A stretch of 64,000 nt of DNA from an uncultured Tateyamaria sp. (lineage in GTDB: Bacteria > Pseudomonadota > Alphaproteobacteria > Rhodobacterales > Rhodobacteraceae), in NCBI RefSeq assembly GCF_947503705.1, contig NZ_CANNES010000012.1, forward strand, positions 54,055 through 118,054, in the 5' to 3' direction. The first letter of the stretch is position 1. Each line of letters begins with the position of its first letter. The notes under the pieces were generated by a model. It searched no databases. It saw only the letters and a program-made list of their open reading frames with translations, and was not told the DNA's origin. Of the stretch, positions 1 to 8,202 are shown piece after piece. Both the position numbers and the translations under genes were made by a program.

Positions 1-643
1 AGACATCGGGAAAGAACCCCGCCACCAGTTCGGGCGGGGCCGCGTTCAGGTTCAGGCGGCTGTCCCCGGGCAAAACGGTCACAAGGCCGCGCAAACGGCT
101 CATATCCTGGGCGCTGAGCCCCGGAATATCGGCCAACTGGCGCGGCATGAAGAGCGCCCCACCCACCGGATCACGGGGCGGGTCCAGGCCCGCATGGGCC
201 CTGCGGCTGGCCGCATTGGCCGGGCGCACCGCCTCGGCCAGCGTTTCGGCCACGCGCGGGGCCAGCCCACGCGCCTGCAACAGCGCGTCCAGCGCCGGGC
301 GGGCGACGGTGTTGGTGCTGTCGCCCAGCCAGTTGATGTTGAACAGCGCCTGCGCATCCGTGATCTGCCCCTGGGCCATGCCGCGATCCAGATCAAAGGG
401 CGGTGCCGCCTGCGCCCAATCCTCGCCTGCATGATCCATGCCGCCCCGGCCACCATCGCGGTCCAGGACCGCGCGGGCATAGGCCTCGAACGCGTCCAGA
501 TAATAGTCCAACTGCCCCGCCCCCTGGGCCGCCACAAGGCGCGCGCGCCCTTCCTCGGCCCGGGCCAGCACAAAGACGGCTGCCGCTGCAAGGGCCGCCA
601 CCAGCACCAGCGCATTGACCAGGACAAAGCCGCGATCCTTCAT
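1..643 (-). CDS. gspK: Type II secretion minor pseudopilin GspK (partial, C-terminus beyond window)
   Basis: Reading the minus strand from ATG at 643 gives an open frame of 214 codons to the window edge. It begins MKDRGFVLVNALVLV, a short positively charged leader, a Gly-Phe prepilin cleavage site and a long hydrophobic helix. Position +5 of the mature protein is Asn, not Glu, which is normal for GspK, the tip pseudopilin. Further on it has the GspK-type segments FNINWLGDST and RLNLNAAPPELVAGFFPDV. The start overlaps the gspJ stop as ATGA. GspK caps the T2SS pseudopilus with GspI and GspJ in the periplasm. The remaining T2SS genes (gspC-F, L, M) are not in the window and probably lie to the left. 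The family call is firm. Confidence 0.88.
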   Translation of the reverse strand, partial: MKDRGFVLVNALVLVAALAAAAVFVLARAEEGRARLVAAQGAGQLDYYLDAFEAYARAVLDRDGGRGGMDHAGEDWAQAAPPFDLDRGMAQGQITDAQALFNINWLGDSTNTVARPALDALLQARGLAPRVAETLAEAVRPANAASRRAHAGLDPPRDPVGGALFMPRQLADIPGLSAQDMSRLRGLVTVLPGDSRLNLNAAPPELVAGFFPDV

Positions 644-1320
644 CGTAACGTCTCTAACAAGGGGATTGTGCCCTGGCCGTCAATCTCCAGCGTGACTTCG
701 ATGGCCAAAGGCAGCGTGTCGGAAAACACCTCGGCCGCGCCGCCCGCCAGGTCCGCATCCAGTGCGCCGGGGTCGATGGTTGCGCCCGTTGGTCCACGCA
801 CGCCTGCCTGCCAGCCGATCTGGGGCCAATAGCTGCGCAGATCCATACCACTCACCCCCTCCATCACGACGACTTCGGGGCTGCGCGCGTCACCCGCCGG
901 GTCCAGCACCGTCCAGACGCGGCGATAAAGCATGCCATCCGCCAACCGCCATTCCACCCGGTGAAAGCCTGCTGTGACGGCCCTGCCGCCCTGGTCCAGC
1001 GCCGGTTGCCCCGCCACGGAAAAGGCCAGCACTTCGCCGCCCGCCTCTGCCCCGGCCAGCCGCAGGGCCGAATGGGGAGCGGCCCCGCCGGGCGGATAGA
1101 ACAGCATCGGCACCGTACCGCTCAGATCGCCGCGCAACAGCGCAAGGGGGCGCGAGAGCGCCGCCCCTTCGGCGCTCATCTCGGCCAGCCGGTCGCGGGT
1201 GCGCAAGGTGGCCGTCAGGCTTTGCAGACCCATAACGGCAATAAGGGCAAAGATGGCCATGGCCGCCACCAGCTCGATCAGGGTGAGGCCCTGATCCTTG
1301 TCCTGTCCCCCATCCGTCAC
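640..1320 (-). CDS. gspJ: Type II secretion minor pseudopilin GspJ
   Basis: This 226-aa protein starts with GTG overlapping the gspI stop as GTGA. A hydrophilic leader ends in DKDQG, followed by LTLIELVAAMAIF: the prepilin peptidase site after Gly, with the conserved Glu at +5 and a hydrophobic helix. The C-terminal part (residues about 60-226) contains WRLADGMLYRRVW, typical of the GspJ beta-rich periplasmic domain. With GspI and GspK it forms the tip complex of the T2SS pseudopilus. Translational coupling to both neighbours fits the canonical G-H-I-J-K order. Family assignment rests on motif plus gene order. Confidence 0.88.
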   Translation of the reverse strand: MTDGGQDKDQGLTLIELVAAMAIFALIAVMGLQSLTATLRTRDRLAEMSAEGAALSRPLALLRGDLSGTVPMLFYPPGGAAPHSALRLAGAEAGGEVLAFSVAGQPALDQGGRAVTAGFHRVEWRLADGMLYRRVWTVLDPAGDARSPEVVVMEGVSGMDLRSYWPQIGWQAGVRGPTGATIDPGALDADLAGGAAEVFSDTLPLAIEVTLEIDGQGTIPLLETLR

Positions 1321-1673
1321 GGGCGCCCCCCCGGCAGCAGATAAACGACATATTGCGCCCCTGCCCCTTGGGCTGCCCGCGCAGTCACGGTGACCTCGAC
1401 CAGCCCCGCCGCCGTCACCTCCTGTGCGGTTGTCAGATCAAAGCTTTGGCCGCCCAAAGTGACCTGCGCGGGCAAGGTGCCCCCCAGACCCAGCAGGCGT
1501 AATTCTTCGGCCCGGTTGCGCGCGGCAATCTGGGCCAGAGTGCGATCGTGAATGCCCGCCGTGGCCAGGCGCGCCTGATCCGTGGCGCGGGTCGCGGCGA
1601 TGCTGCCGATGGACAGGACCAGAATGGCCACCGCCAGTTCCAGCAGGGTCAGACCGCTATCCCGGCGGCTCAT
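1317..1673 (-). CDS. gspI: Type II secretion minor pseudopilin GspI
   Basis: I take the ATG at 1673 as start (118 aa) because it forms an ATGA overlap with the gspH stop and leaves a short leader, MSRRDSG, before the prepilin site LTLLELAVAIL with Glu at +5. An upstream in-frame start at 1700 would add nine residues and a longer overlap. The length is right for GspI, the smallest minor pseudopilin, which nucleates the tip complex with GspJ and GspK. It contains the GspI-like stretch ARNRAEELRLLG just after the helix. Confidence 0.87.
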   Translation of the reverse strand: MSRRDSGLTLLELAVAILVLSIGSIAATRATDQARLATAGIHDRTLAQIAARNRAEELRLLGLGGTLPAQVTLGGQSFDLTTAQEVTAAGLVEVTVTARAAQGAGAQYVVYLLPGGRP

Positions 1674-2164
1674 GAGCCGCTGCATGTCACACCGTCCCAA
1701 CCATCGCTGGCACAGCGGGCCACATCGCCGCGCGTGGAAAAGACCAGATCAAAGGCGCTGCTCTGCCCCGTCGCCAAAACCACGATTTCAGGCGTATCAG
1801 GGTCGAAAACGGTGTGGTCTGTGCTTAGGGTCGCACGGCCCCGCCAGGCCCGTGCCGGGGCCGCCTCGACCCAGCCTTGGGCGGTGCGGCGCATCAGGCG
1901 CCATTCGGTGGGCGTGATCTGCAACCCCTGGCTCTGACGGCTGTGCACGGCCAGATGGCGGGCCAGATCAAAGGCGCGGGCAAAACTTTGGGCATCCGCC
2001 GCCGTGGCCGCCCCCTGCCCGCGCACTGCCGTGATGGTGACGCCAACGGCCAGCACGGCCAGCACCGCCACCACCACCAGCAGTTCAATCAGGGTAACGC
2101 CGGCATCGCGGTGCTTTGGGATGACACCGACGCAGCGGCGATCCGGGGTCAGTTCACCGCCCAC
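1670..2164 (-). CDS. gspH: Type II secretion minor pseudopilin GspH
   Basis: 164 aa read from GTG at 2164, overlapping the end of gspG by 16 bp. The prepilin motif is HRDAG followed by VTLIELLVVVAVLAVLAV, with Glu at +5. The leader is unusually long from this start (about 22 residues), so an internal GTG (codon 12 or 14) is possible. The C-terminal domain has the GspH-like ending around FSTRGDVARCASDGWDGV. GspH joins the major pseudopilin filament to the tip complex. Its place between gspG and gspI supports the call. Confidence 0.84.
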   Translation of the reverse strand: MGGELTPDRRCVGVIPKHRDAGVTLIELLVVVAVLAVLAVGVTITAVRGQGAATAADAQSFARAFDLARHLAVHSRQSQGLQITPTEWRLMRRTAQGWVEAAPARAWRGRATLSTDHTVFDPDTPEIVVLATGQSSAFDLVFSTRGDVARCASDGWDGVTCSGS

Positions 2165-2610
2165 GATCCCACATCCGCGTCTGCGCCGGTGCCCCCCGCC
2201 ACGCCATCCGCCCCATAGGAAAAGACGTCGAATTCGCCATGTACCCCCGGTTCAAGATATTGGTACGGCGCGCCCCAGGGGTCGACCGGCACCCGGTCCA
2301 TGTAACCGGAAGTGGCCCAATTGGCGGGAACAGGATCTGTTGTGGGCCGGGTCACAAGGGCCGCCAGCCCCTGTTCGGTGGTGGGATAGCGAAAATTGTC
2401 GAGGCGGTAGAGCTGCACCGCGCTCGAGATTGCCGCCACATCCGATTGTGCGCGTGCCGCACGTGCCTGATCGGGGCGGTCGATGACACGGGGGACAATG
2501 ACCAGCGCCAGGATCGACAGGATGACCACCACCACCATCAACTCGAGCAGGGAAAAGCCCGCGTCGCGCCGGTCGCGCATGTCCGTATCTGATGTGGCTG
2601 TGTCTGGCAT
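2149..2610 (-). CDS. gspG: Type II secretion major pseudopilin GspG
   Basis: The start chosen is ATG at 2610 (153 aa), preceded by GAGAGG at Shine-Dalgarno distance; an open frame continues further upstream but without a better site. The leader MPDTATSDTDMRDRRDAG precedes the cleavage site and FSLLELMVVVVIL (Glu at +5). The globular part has the diagnostic GspG features TTEQGLAALV, DPWGAPYQYLEPG and DVFSYGADG, the last near the calcium-binding loop of GspG proteins. It polymerises into the T2SS pseudopilus. It is the first gene of a minus-strand operon continuing into gspH, I, J and K. Confidence 0.92.
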   Translation of the reverse strand: MPDTATSDTDMRDRRDAGFSLLELMVVVVILSILALVIVPRVIDRPDQARAARAQSDVAAISSAVQLYRLDNFRYPTTEQGLAALVTRPTTDPVPANWATSGYMDRVPVDPWGAPYQYLEPGVHGEFDVFSYGADGVAGGTGADADVGSWAVN

Positions 2611-2731
2611 TATGGACCTCTCAAATATAGGCCCATGATAGGGAGCGTTTCGCGCGATTGTCCATGCGCAGTTTCCTCGAACCACGCCCCTGTTTGATCT
2701 TGGTCCACCCCGCCCCTAGGGTCGCACCACA
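2611..2731. promoter_or_regulatory. Divergent intergenic region between gspG and the prepilin peptidase gene
   Basis: This 121-bp gap must hold the promoter of the minus-strand gsp operon and that of the plus-strand peptidase gene. The gspG Shine-Dalgarno lies at its left edge. I could not pick convincing -35/-10 pairs. It also contains GTTTCGCGCG (2647-2656), the left 10 bases of the 16-bp parS candidate seen elsewhere, but the other half is not present. Confidence 0.4.
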
Positions 2732-3466
2732 ATGCTCAGCGCCTGGCCCCTGTCTCTCTTTCTCATTCTGATCAGCCCGGCCATCGGCTCCTTTCTGGCT
2801 GTCCTCGTTGATCGGTTGCCCCGGGGGGAAGACGTGGTGCGGCGGCCCTCGGCCTGTCGCAGTTGCGGCACCGCCCTGGGGGTGGGCGATCTGGTGCCGC
2901 TGGCCTCCTTCATCTGGCGGCGGGGGCGCTGCGGACATTGCGCGGCCCCGATCCCGCCCTGGCTGTTCTATATGGAGATTGCGGCCACGGGCCTGGCTCT
3001 GCTGGCGGTGCTGGAAGGCGACACGCCCGGCCACATGATCGGCACGGCGGTGATCTTGTGGCTGCTGCTGGCGCTGGCGGTGTCAGACCTGATGTGGTTT
3101 CGGCTGCCCGATCTGCTGACGGGGGGGCTGGCGCTTGTGGCGCTGGCAATGGCACCCGACCCGCGCGCGGCTTTTCTGGGGGCGGGGCTGGGGGTGATGG
3201 CCTTTGCCGCGCTGCGCCGGGGATACCGGATCATGCGCAAGCGCGAGGGGCTGGGTTTGGGCGACGTGAAGTTGATGGCGGGGCTGGGGGCCTTTGTCGG
3301 GCTGACCCATCTGCCGCTGCTGGTGCTGTTGGGGGCGGTCACGGCCATTGCCGTGGCGCTGGCGGGGGCCTGGCGGCAGGGGCGCTATGACGCCACGCGA
3401 CCCTTGCCCTTTGGCACGGCGCTGTGTGCTGCGGCCTTTGCGCTTTGGCTGGTGGGGCTGGCTTAG
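2732..3466 (+). CDS. gspO: Prepilin leader peptidase / N-methyltransferase (GspO/PilD family, peptidase A24)
   Basis: 244-aa polytopic membrane protein. Two CxxC pairs (Cys42/45 and Cys67/70) form the cytoplasmic zinc site of the methyltransferase domain. The two catalytic aspartates of A24 aspartyl proteases are visible: Asp119 in AVSDLMWFRLPD and Asp178 in the GxGD motif GLGLGDVKLM. The enzyme cleaves the leaders of the pseudopilins encoded divergently at 640-2610 and N-methylates the new N-terminus. Both domains look intact, so this T2SS does not depend on a chromosomal PilD. Confidence 0.93.
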   Translation: MLSAWPLSLFLILISPAIGSFLAVLVDRLPRGEDVVRRPSACRSCGTALGVGDLVPLASFIWRRGRCGHCAAPIPPWLFYMEIAATGLALLAVLEGDTPGHMIGTAVILWLLLALAVSDLMWFRLPDLLTGGLALVALAMAPDPRAAFLGAGLGVMAFAALRRGYRIMRKREGLGLGDVKLMAGLGAFVGLTHLPLLVLLGAVTAIAVALAGAWRQGRYDATRPLPFGTALCAAAFALWLVGLA

Positions 3467-3550
3467 GCGCATTTCGGTTGTCATTGACGGCCCCAGCCTG
3501 TCAACTGTGCCCACCTTATTCTTAACCGATATTAACCGATCAGGCCCCAT

Positions 3551-5101
3551 ATGTCCTCGCACCGCTCCCTTGCCCGCTTTGCCCTGCCTTTGATTGCGGC
3601 GCTGTCTTGCAGCCCGCTTTGGGCCCAGCAGACGCAATCCCCCGACAGCCCCCCGACCATGGCCCAGATCGAGGCGGCCTGGCAGGCCAGGGACTTCGAA
3701 GCCGCGCGCGCAGGCCTTGCCGCCCTTGCCGCCACAACCACCGACCCGCTGGTGCAGTTTCGCTATGCCCGGATGCTGATCGACGGGATTGGCGGGCCAC
3801 GGGACCCGGCGCAGGGCATGAGCTTGCTGGATCAGGCGATTGCCCAGGGCTATGTGCCGGCCCAGGTGTTGCAGGCGCGTGTCCTGCTCAGCCCCGGACC
3901 GGCCCGCAACCCCGAACGGGCCGCAGCGCTTTTGTCGAACGCCGCCGCACGCGGCACCAGTGAGGCGCAGTATTATCTGGGGCTCTTGCACCTGAACGGG
4001 ACGGGCGTGGCCAAAGACCCGCAGGCCGCCTTCAACTGGCTTTTGGCCGCCAGCGAAGGGCAATACGGCCCCGCCCAGCTGGAGCTGGCCAAGCTTTACA
4101 TCTCGGGCGTCGGCACGGCCCCGAACCCGGGCCAGGCCGCATATTGGATGCAGGAGGCCGCCGCGCGCAACATCGCCGAGGCACAGTTCCAATGGGCCGA
4201 AATGCTGGCCCAGGGGCTGGTGCAGGGCCAGGCCACACCGGACGCTCTCGACTGGTATGCCAAGGCAGGCCAGCAGGGCCATGTGCTGGCGCAGCGCACA
4301 CTTGGCACCCTGTACCTGACAGGGGCCGAGGGGGTGGACCCGGATGCCACGCTCGCGGTGCAGTGGCTGACGGCGGCGGCGGATGCGGGCGACGTGCGGG
4401 CGATGAACAATCTGGGCGTGGCCTATGGGACGGGCACCGTGCTGCCGCAGGACGACGCGCAAGCCTTTGAATGGCTGCTCACGGCATCGGATGAGGGGCT
4501 AGCGCAGGCCAGCTTTGTGCTGGGGCGGATGTATGAGGCCGGGCGCGGCACGCCTGCCAATCTGGACAAGGCGGTCGCGACCTACCGGTTGGCCGCAACC
4601 CAAGGATCCCAGCAGGCCATGGCCCGGCTGGGGACCCTGACACTGGCGGGCACGCTGGACGATGTGGTGGCCCCCCATGACGCGGTTGACTGGGTGATGG
4701 CCCAGATCGACCAGAATGACGCCGCCCTGCCCTGGATGCAGGCCCAGGCCGAGGCCGGCGTGCGACCGGCCCAGGCCGCCCTTGGGAAATGGTATGCCAG
4801 CCAGCCAGCCCGCGCCGCCGAAGGCTATGCGCTGATAGAGCTGGCCGCGCGCGCAGGCCACGTGCCCTCGCAATTTAGCCTGGGCCGGGCCCTGACCACC
4901 GGGGACGGGATCGCGCTGGACTATGTGGCGGCACACACCTGGCTGAACATCGCCGCGACCAGCGGCCATGAACAGGCGATCACCACCCGCGACCTGATCA
5001 CCGACCTGATGACGCCCGATCAGCTGGCCGAGGCCCAGGACGCCACCCGCGCCTTCTTTGAGGCCGAAAGGGCAGGTCCCCTGGGCGCGCAGGACAACTG
5101 A
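3551..5101 (+). CDS. Secreted Sel1-like repeat (SLR/TPR) protein
   Basis: 516 aa with a signal peptide (residues 1 to about 25, ending LWA before QQTQ). The body is a long series of Sel1-type helical repeats: blocks such as AQYYLGLLHLNGTGVAKDPQ and AMNNLGVAYGTGTVLPQD recur about every 36 residues. Sel1 repeats are protein-protein interaction scaffolds, often periplasmic or secreted. The stop overlaps the next start as TGATG, so the two Sel1 genes are translationally coupled. The gene lies just after the T2SS peptidase, but I see no catalytic motif and cannot name a partner. Confidence 0.85.
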   Translation: MSSHRSLARFALPLIAALSCSPLWAQQTQSPDSPPTMAQIEAAWQARDFEAARAGLAALAATTTDPLVQFRYARMLIDGIGGPRDPAQGMSLLDQAIAQGYVPAQVLQARVLLSPGPARNPERAAALLSNAAARGTSEAQYYLGLLHLNGTGVAKDPQAAFNWLLAASEGQYGPAQLELAKLYISGVGTAPNPGQAAYWMQEAAARNIAEAQFQWAEMLAQGLVQGQATPDALDWYAKAGQQGHVLAQRTLGTLYLTGAEGVDPDATLAVQWLTAAADAGDVRAMNNLGVAYGTGTVLPQDDAQAFEWLLTASDEGLAQASFVLGRMYEAGRGTPANLDKAVATYRLAATQGSQQAMARLGTLTLAGTLDDVVAPHDAVDWVMAQIDQNDAALPWMQAQAEAGVRPAQAALGKWYASQPARAAEGYALIELAARAGHVPSQFSLGRALTTGDGIALDYVAAHTWLNIAATSGHEQAITTRDLITDLMTPDQLAEAQDATRAFFEAERAGPLGAQDN

Positions 5102-6249
5102 TGCGGGCGCTGTTGCTGATATGCGCGCTGGCGGTCTGGACCGGCACGGCCCAAGCCCAAGTACAGGGCCAAGCGCTCTATGACGAAGGGCTGCGCTATC
5201 ACGAGGGGCAAGGGGTGGTGCAGGATTATGCCCGCGCCGCCGCGCTGATGGAACAGGCGGCCCAGGCCGGGCATCCCGGCGCACAGGCCCATCTGGGGGG
5301 CTATTATTATACCGGGCTGGGGGTGGCGCAGAACCTGGCCCAGGCCCTGCACTGGCTTGAGGCCGCCGCCGCACAGGGGGATCCGGCCCATGCCTATGCG
5401 CTGGCCCAGGTGCTAGAGACAAACCCCGCCACATTGCCCCGCACCGTAAGCCTTTACCAACAGGCCGTGGCCGAAGGCTATGGCCCCGCCATGGTCAGCC
5501 TCGGGGTGCTCTATCAGGAGGGCAAAGGGGTCGCGCAGGATCTGGACCGGGCACGGCAGCTTTATGAAGGGCCCGCACAGAACGGCAACGGGCGGGCGCT
5601 GAACAATCTGGGGCTGCTCTATGTGCGGGGCAGCGGGGTCGCACAGGATTACGGCTATGCCGCCCAGCTCTTTGCCGCCGCCGCCGAATTGGGAGTGACC
5701 CAGGCGATGACCAATCTGGGGGTGCTTTACGAAAACGGGTTTGGGGTGCCGCTGGACGAGGCGCGCGCCGCCACCCTCTACCGCATGGCGGCGGGGGCCG
5801 AGGCCGCGCCGGACGCCCCTCAGGATCCCTACGGACTGGCCTATGACCCCCGGCTGGTGCCCGCCCCCACCCAGGGGGCGGCACTTGAGGCGCTGCAACA
5901 GGCGGCGGCGACCGGCGATCCGGTGGCGCGGTTCCAACTGGGCTGGCTCTTGCTACACAAGATCGAGACGACGGCCGCCGATGACCGGCAGGGGGCGCTG
6001 CATCTCAAGGCGCTGGCCGAGATGGGGCACGGGCCCTCGATGCACAATCTGGGCCAGCTTTATGTGGCCGGGCGCGGTGTGCCGCAGGATTACATGCTGG
6101 GCTTCATGTGGCTGACTTTGGCGGCCAGCACCGGTTTCGACCCGGCCCGCCCGGCCCTTGAGGCGCTGCAAAGCAAGGCCACCCCGGACCAGATCAACGC
6201 AGCCCAGGCCCGGGCCCAATCCTGGGCGCAGGCGCGCAGACAACCATAA
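5101..6249 (+). CDS. Secreted Sel1-like repeat (SLR/TPR) protein
   Basis: 382 aa with a signal peptide (about 20 residues, ending AQA). Sel1 repeats follow almost immediately, for example ALNNLGLLYVRGSGVAQD and AMTNLGVLYENGFGVPLD. Between about residues 235 and 265 the regular repeats are interrupted by a Pro/Asp-rich linker (APDAPQDPYGLAYDPR). It is coupled to the preceding Sel1 gene and similar in design, so the pair probably arose by duplication. Probably periplasmic; the partner is unknown. Confidence 0.85.
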   Translation: MRALLLICALAVWTGTAQAQVQGQALYDEGLRYHEGQGVVQDYARAAALMEQAAQAGHPGAQAHLGGYYYTGLGVAQNLAQALHWLEAAAAQGDPAHAYALAQVLETNPATLPRTVSLYQQAVAEGYGPAMVSLGVLYQEGKGVAQDLDRARQLYEGPAQNGNGRALNNLGLLYVRGSGVAQDYGYAAQLFAAAAELGVTQAMTNLGVLYENGFGVPLDEARAATLYRMAAGAEAAPDAPQDPYGLAYDPRLVPAPTQGAALEALQQAAATGDPVARFQLGWLLLHKIETTAADDRQGALHLKALAEMGHGPSMHNLGQLYVAGRGVPQDYMLGFMWLTLAASTGFDPARPALEALQSKATPDQINAAQARAQSWAQARRQP

Positions 6250-6388
6250 GGGGAACATGGCCCGCAGAGATTTAGCCATTTGGTGAATCGGAAAAACGTG
6301 CTATGCAGACGGTTAACATTTGATTACTTTTTGACGCATTATATTGCTGATCGGCCCCCTGGCCGGATGCAAAACAAAGGACCCTGCT

Positions 6389-6805
6389 ATGAAGATGATG
6401 ACAACCGGACTGGTGTTTGCAGCACTGCTCGGGGCATCAGCCGTCTGGGCCTCCGACAGCCCCAAACCTGTCCAACAGCACAACTCGAACGCGGTCTGGT
6501 TTGAAAACTGGACCGGTCTGAGCAACACATCGATGGTCATCTCGAAACCCGATGGGGAACTGGCGACGGTCTTTGCCGCCACTGGCACGCCGGTGTTTCA
6601 GCTGACGGGCACCGAAGTGGTCGATGGGATCTATCGCTATGAGTTGACGGCCGCCACGGACAAGACCGAAAAGGTTTCGGGCGGGCTGAACAATGGGCGC
6701 GGCAGCGCGGCCAAGGACGAGGTGGCTGTGCCCTTCTATATGAATGGCCATTTTACCGTATCTCGGGGGGTCATCGTGACGCCCGAGGATTTGAAAGAAG
6801 AATGA
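6389..6805 (+). CDS. Small exported protein of unknown function
   Basis: The start at 6389 gives 138 aa with a clean signal peptide (MKMMTTGLVFAALLGASAVWA) and an AAAGGA-like ribosome site. The mature part, about 117 residues, carries an alternating polar/hydrophobic pattern (STSMVISKPDGELATVFAA, VVDGIYRYELTAATD) suggestive of a beta-sandwich, and ends in charged residues. I do not recognise the family. It directly precedes the tail-fibre-like exported protein at 6861 in the same direction, so the two may be co-expressed. Confidence 0.6.
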   Translation: MKMMTTGLVFAALLGASAVWASDSPKPVQQHNSNAVWFENWTGLSNTSMVISKPDGELATVFAATGTPVFQLTGTEVVDGIYRYELTAATDKTEKVSGGLNNGRGSAAKDEVAVPFYMNGHFTVSRGVIVTPEDLKEE

Positions 6806-6860
6806 TATACGCGGACCCGGAATACCGGGCTGCTGCAAACCAACTTGGAAAGGTGGGACA

Positions 6861-8117
6861 ATGACGATTTTCACAAACGCGCTTAAACGCACAAGCGCGC
6901 TGACCAGCGCGCTGCTGCTGATGACGGGCACAGCGATGGCCGACCAGGTTTTCGCAGATGACCTGATCGTGCAGGGCTCGGCCTGTATCGGCATCGACTG
7001 CTCCAACGGCGAAAGCTTTGGCTTTGACACGATCCGGCTCAAGGAAAACAACCTGCGGATCAAGGCGCAGGATACCTCCGCCTCGGCCTCCTTCCCCACT
7101 GTTGACTGGCAGATCACCTTCAACGACAGCTCCAATGGCGGGGCCAACAAATTCTCGGTCGACGATATCGACAACAACCGGACGCCTTTCACCATTGAGG
7201 CGGGCTCCATCAACAACGCGCTTTATGTGGACTCGTCAGGTGACATCGGCGTCGGCACATCCACCCCGGTCGTCGAAGTGCACGCGGTTGACGGCAACTC
7301 GCCCACCTTCCGCCTCGAACAGGACGGCTCAAGCGGCTTTACGCCCCAGACCTGGGATCTGGCCGGCAACGAAACCAACTTCTTCCTGCGCGACGTGACC
7401 AACGGTTCGAAACTGCCCCTGCGCGTTCAGCCCAACACGCCGGATCAGACCATGTTCATGCGCACCACGGGCCTGACCATCAACGAAACCGGTGCGAACT
7501 ATGACCTGCGCGTTGAAAGCGACACGCTCACAAACGCCCTGTTCATGGATGGCGGCACCGGCAATATCGGTATGGGCACCGACGTGCCTTCGTCCAAGCT
7601 GCATATCACCGGCGCTGATGGTGCGGCCTTTGTGGAAAACACCACCGCCAGCACTGGAGCCCGCACTGTCCTCCAGTTGAAGAACAATGGTCGTCCCGAC
7701 ATCGTAATGGCCAACTCGGGTACAAGCCGGGAATGGTCCGTCGGTGGTGGCACAAACTTCATCATGAAAGCCGGCGCTTTGGGATCAACTGATGCGGCCA
7801 AAACCAAGCATTTCGACCTCAATGGCACAACCGGCAATCTGGTCATCACTGGCACGATCACCACGTCCGGCTCTTGCGCGGGCGGCTGTGACCTTGTGTT
7901 CGAAGATGATTATGATCTGATGAGCATTGAAGAGCGCGCCGAGTTGATGTTTGCTAACAAGTACCTGCCAAACGTCGGTGCGACCCCGGAGAACGGACCC
8001 TTCAATCTCAGCGAAAAGGTAGGTGGCATCCTCAACGAGCTGGAGCATGCTCATATCTACATCGCGCAGTTGAACGAGCGCATCGCAACATTGGAAGAAA
8101 TGGTCTCCGAGCAATAA
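6861..8117 (+). CDS. Exported tail-fibre-like surface protein with C-terminal coiled-coil trimerisation segment
   Basis: 418 aa. Residues 1-27 form a signal peptide (ending TAMA). The body is rich in Gly, Asn, Thr and Asp, with repeated patterns such as NALYVDSSGDIGVGTSTP and NALFMDGGTGNIGMGTDVPS, as in phage tail-fibre and Bacteroidetes-type surface fibres. The C-terminus has DYDLMSIEERAEL, NKYLPNVG and then a heptad-like helix (LNELEHAHIYIAQLNERI). This matches the conserved end segment of fibre proteins related to the peptidase S74-type trimerisation region, though the S74 catalytic dyad is not evident. Likely a trimeric surface adhesin or decoration protein. A strong terminator follows. 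Confidence 0.65.
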   Translation: MTIFTNALKRTSALTSALLLMTGTAMADQVFADDLIVQGSACIGIDCSNGESFGFDTIRLKENNLRIKAQDTSASASFPTVDWQITFNDSSNGGANKFSVDDIDNNRTPFTIEAGSINNALYVDSSGDIGVGTSTPVVEVHAVDGNSPTFRLEQDGSSGFTPQTWDLAGNETNFFLRDVTNGSKLPLRVQPNTPDQTMFMRTTGLTINETGANYDLRVESDTLTNALFMDGGTGNIGMGTDVPSSKLHITGADGAAFVENTTASTGARTVLQLKNNGRPDIVMANSGTSREWSVGGGTNFIMKAGALGSTDAAKTKHFDLNGTTGNLVITGTITTSGSCAGGCDLVFEDDYDLMSIEERAELMFANKYLPNVGATPENGPFNLSEKVGGILNELEHAHIYIAQLNERIATLEEMVSEQ

Positions 8118-8150
8118 TATCGGCGTCCAAGCACCTTTGAAATATTATTG

Positions 8151-8189
8151 AAAACCTGTTTGGCATCTTGATATCAAACAGGTTTTTTT
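8151..8189 (+). terminator. Rho-independent terminator after the tail-fibre-like gene
   Basis: Perfect 11-bp stem, AAACCTGTTTG (8152-8162) with CAAACAGGTTT (8175-8185), a 12-nt loop, then a T tract to 8189. It separates the 6389-8117 transcription unit from the glycosyltransferase gene, whose start is only 14 bp beyond. Confidence 0.85.
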
Positions 8190-8202
8190 GGTGAACGGAC
8201 CC

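Noticed and set aside
2647..2656. Third parS copy near gspG
   Set aside because: Only the left 10 bases of the palindrome match; the right arm is absent.
6250..6388. A sigma-70 promoter (TTGATT/TATATT) before the small exported protein
   Set aside because: The spacing between the boxes is too short and other choices fit equally badly.
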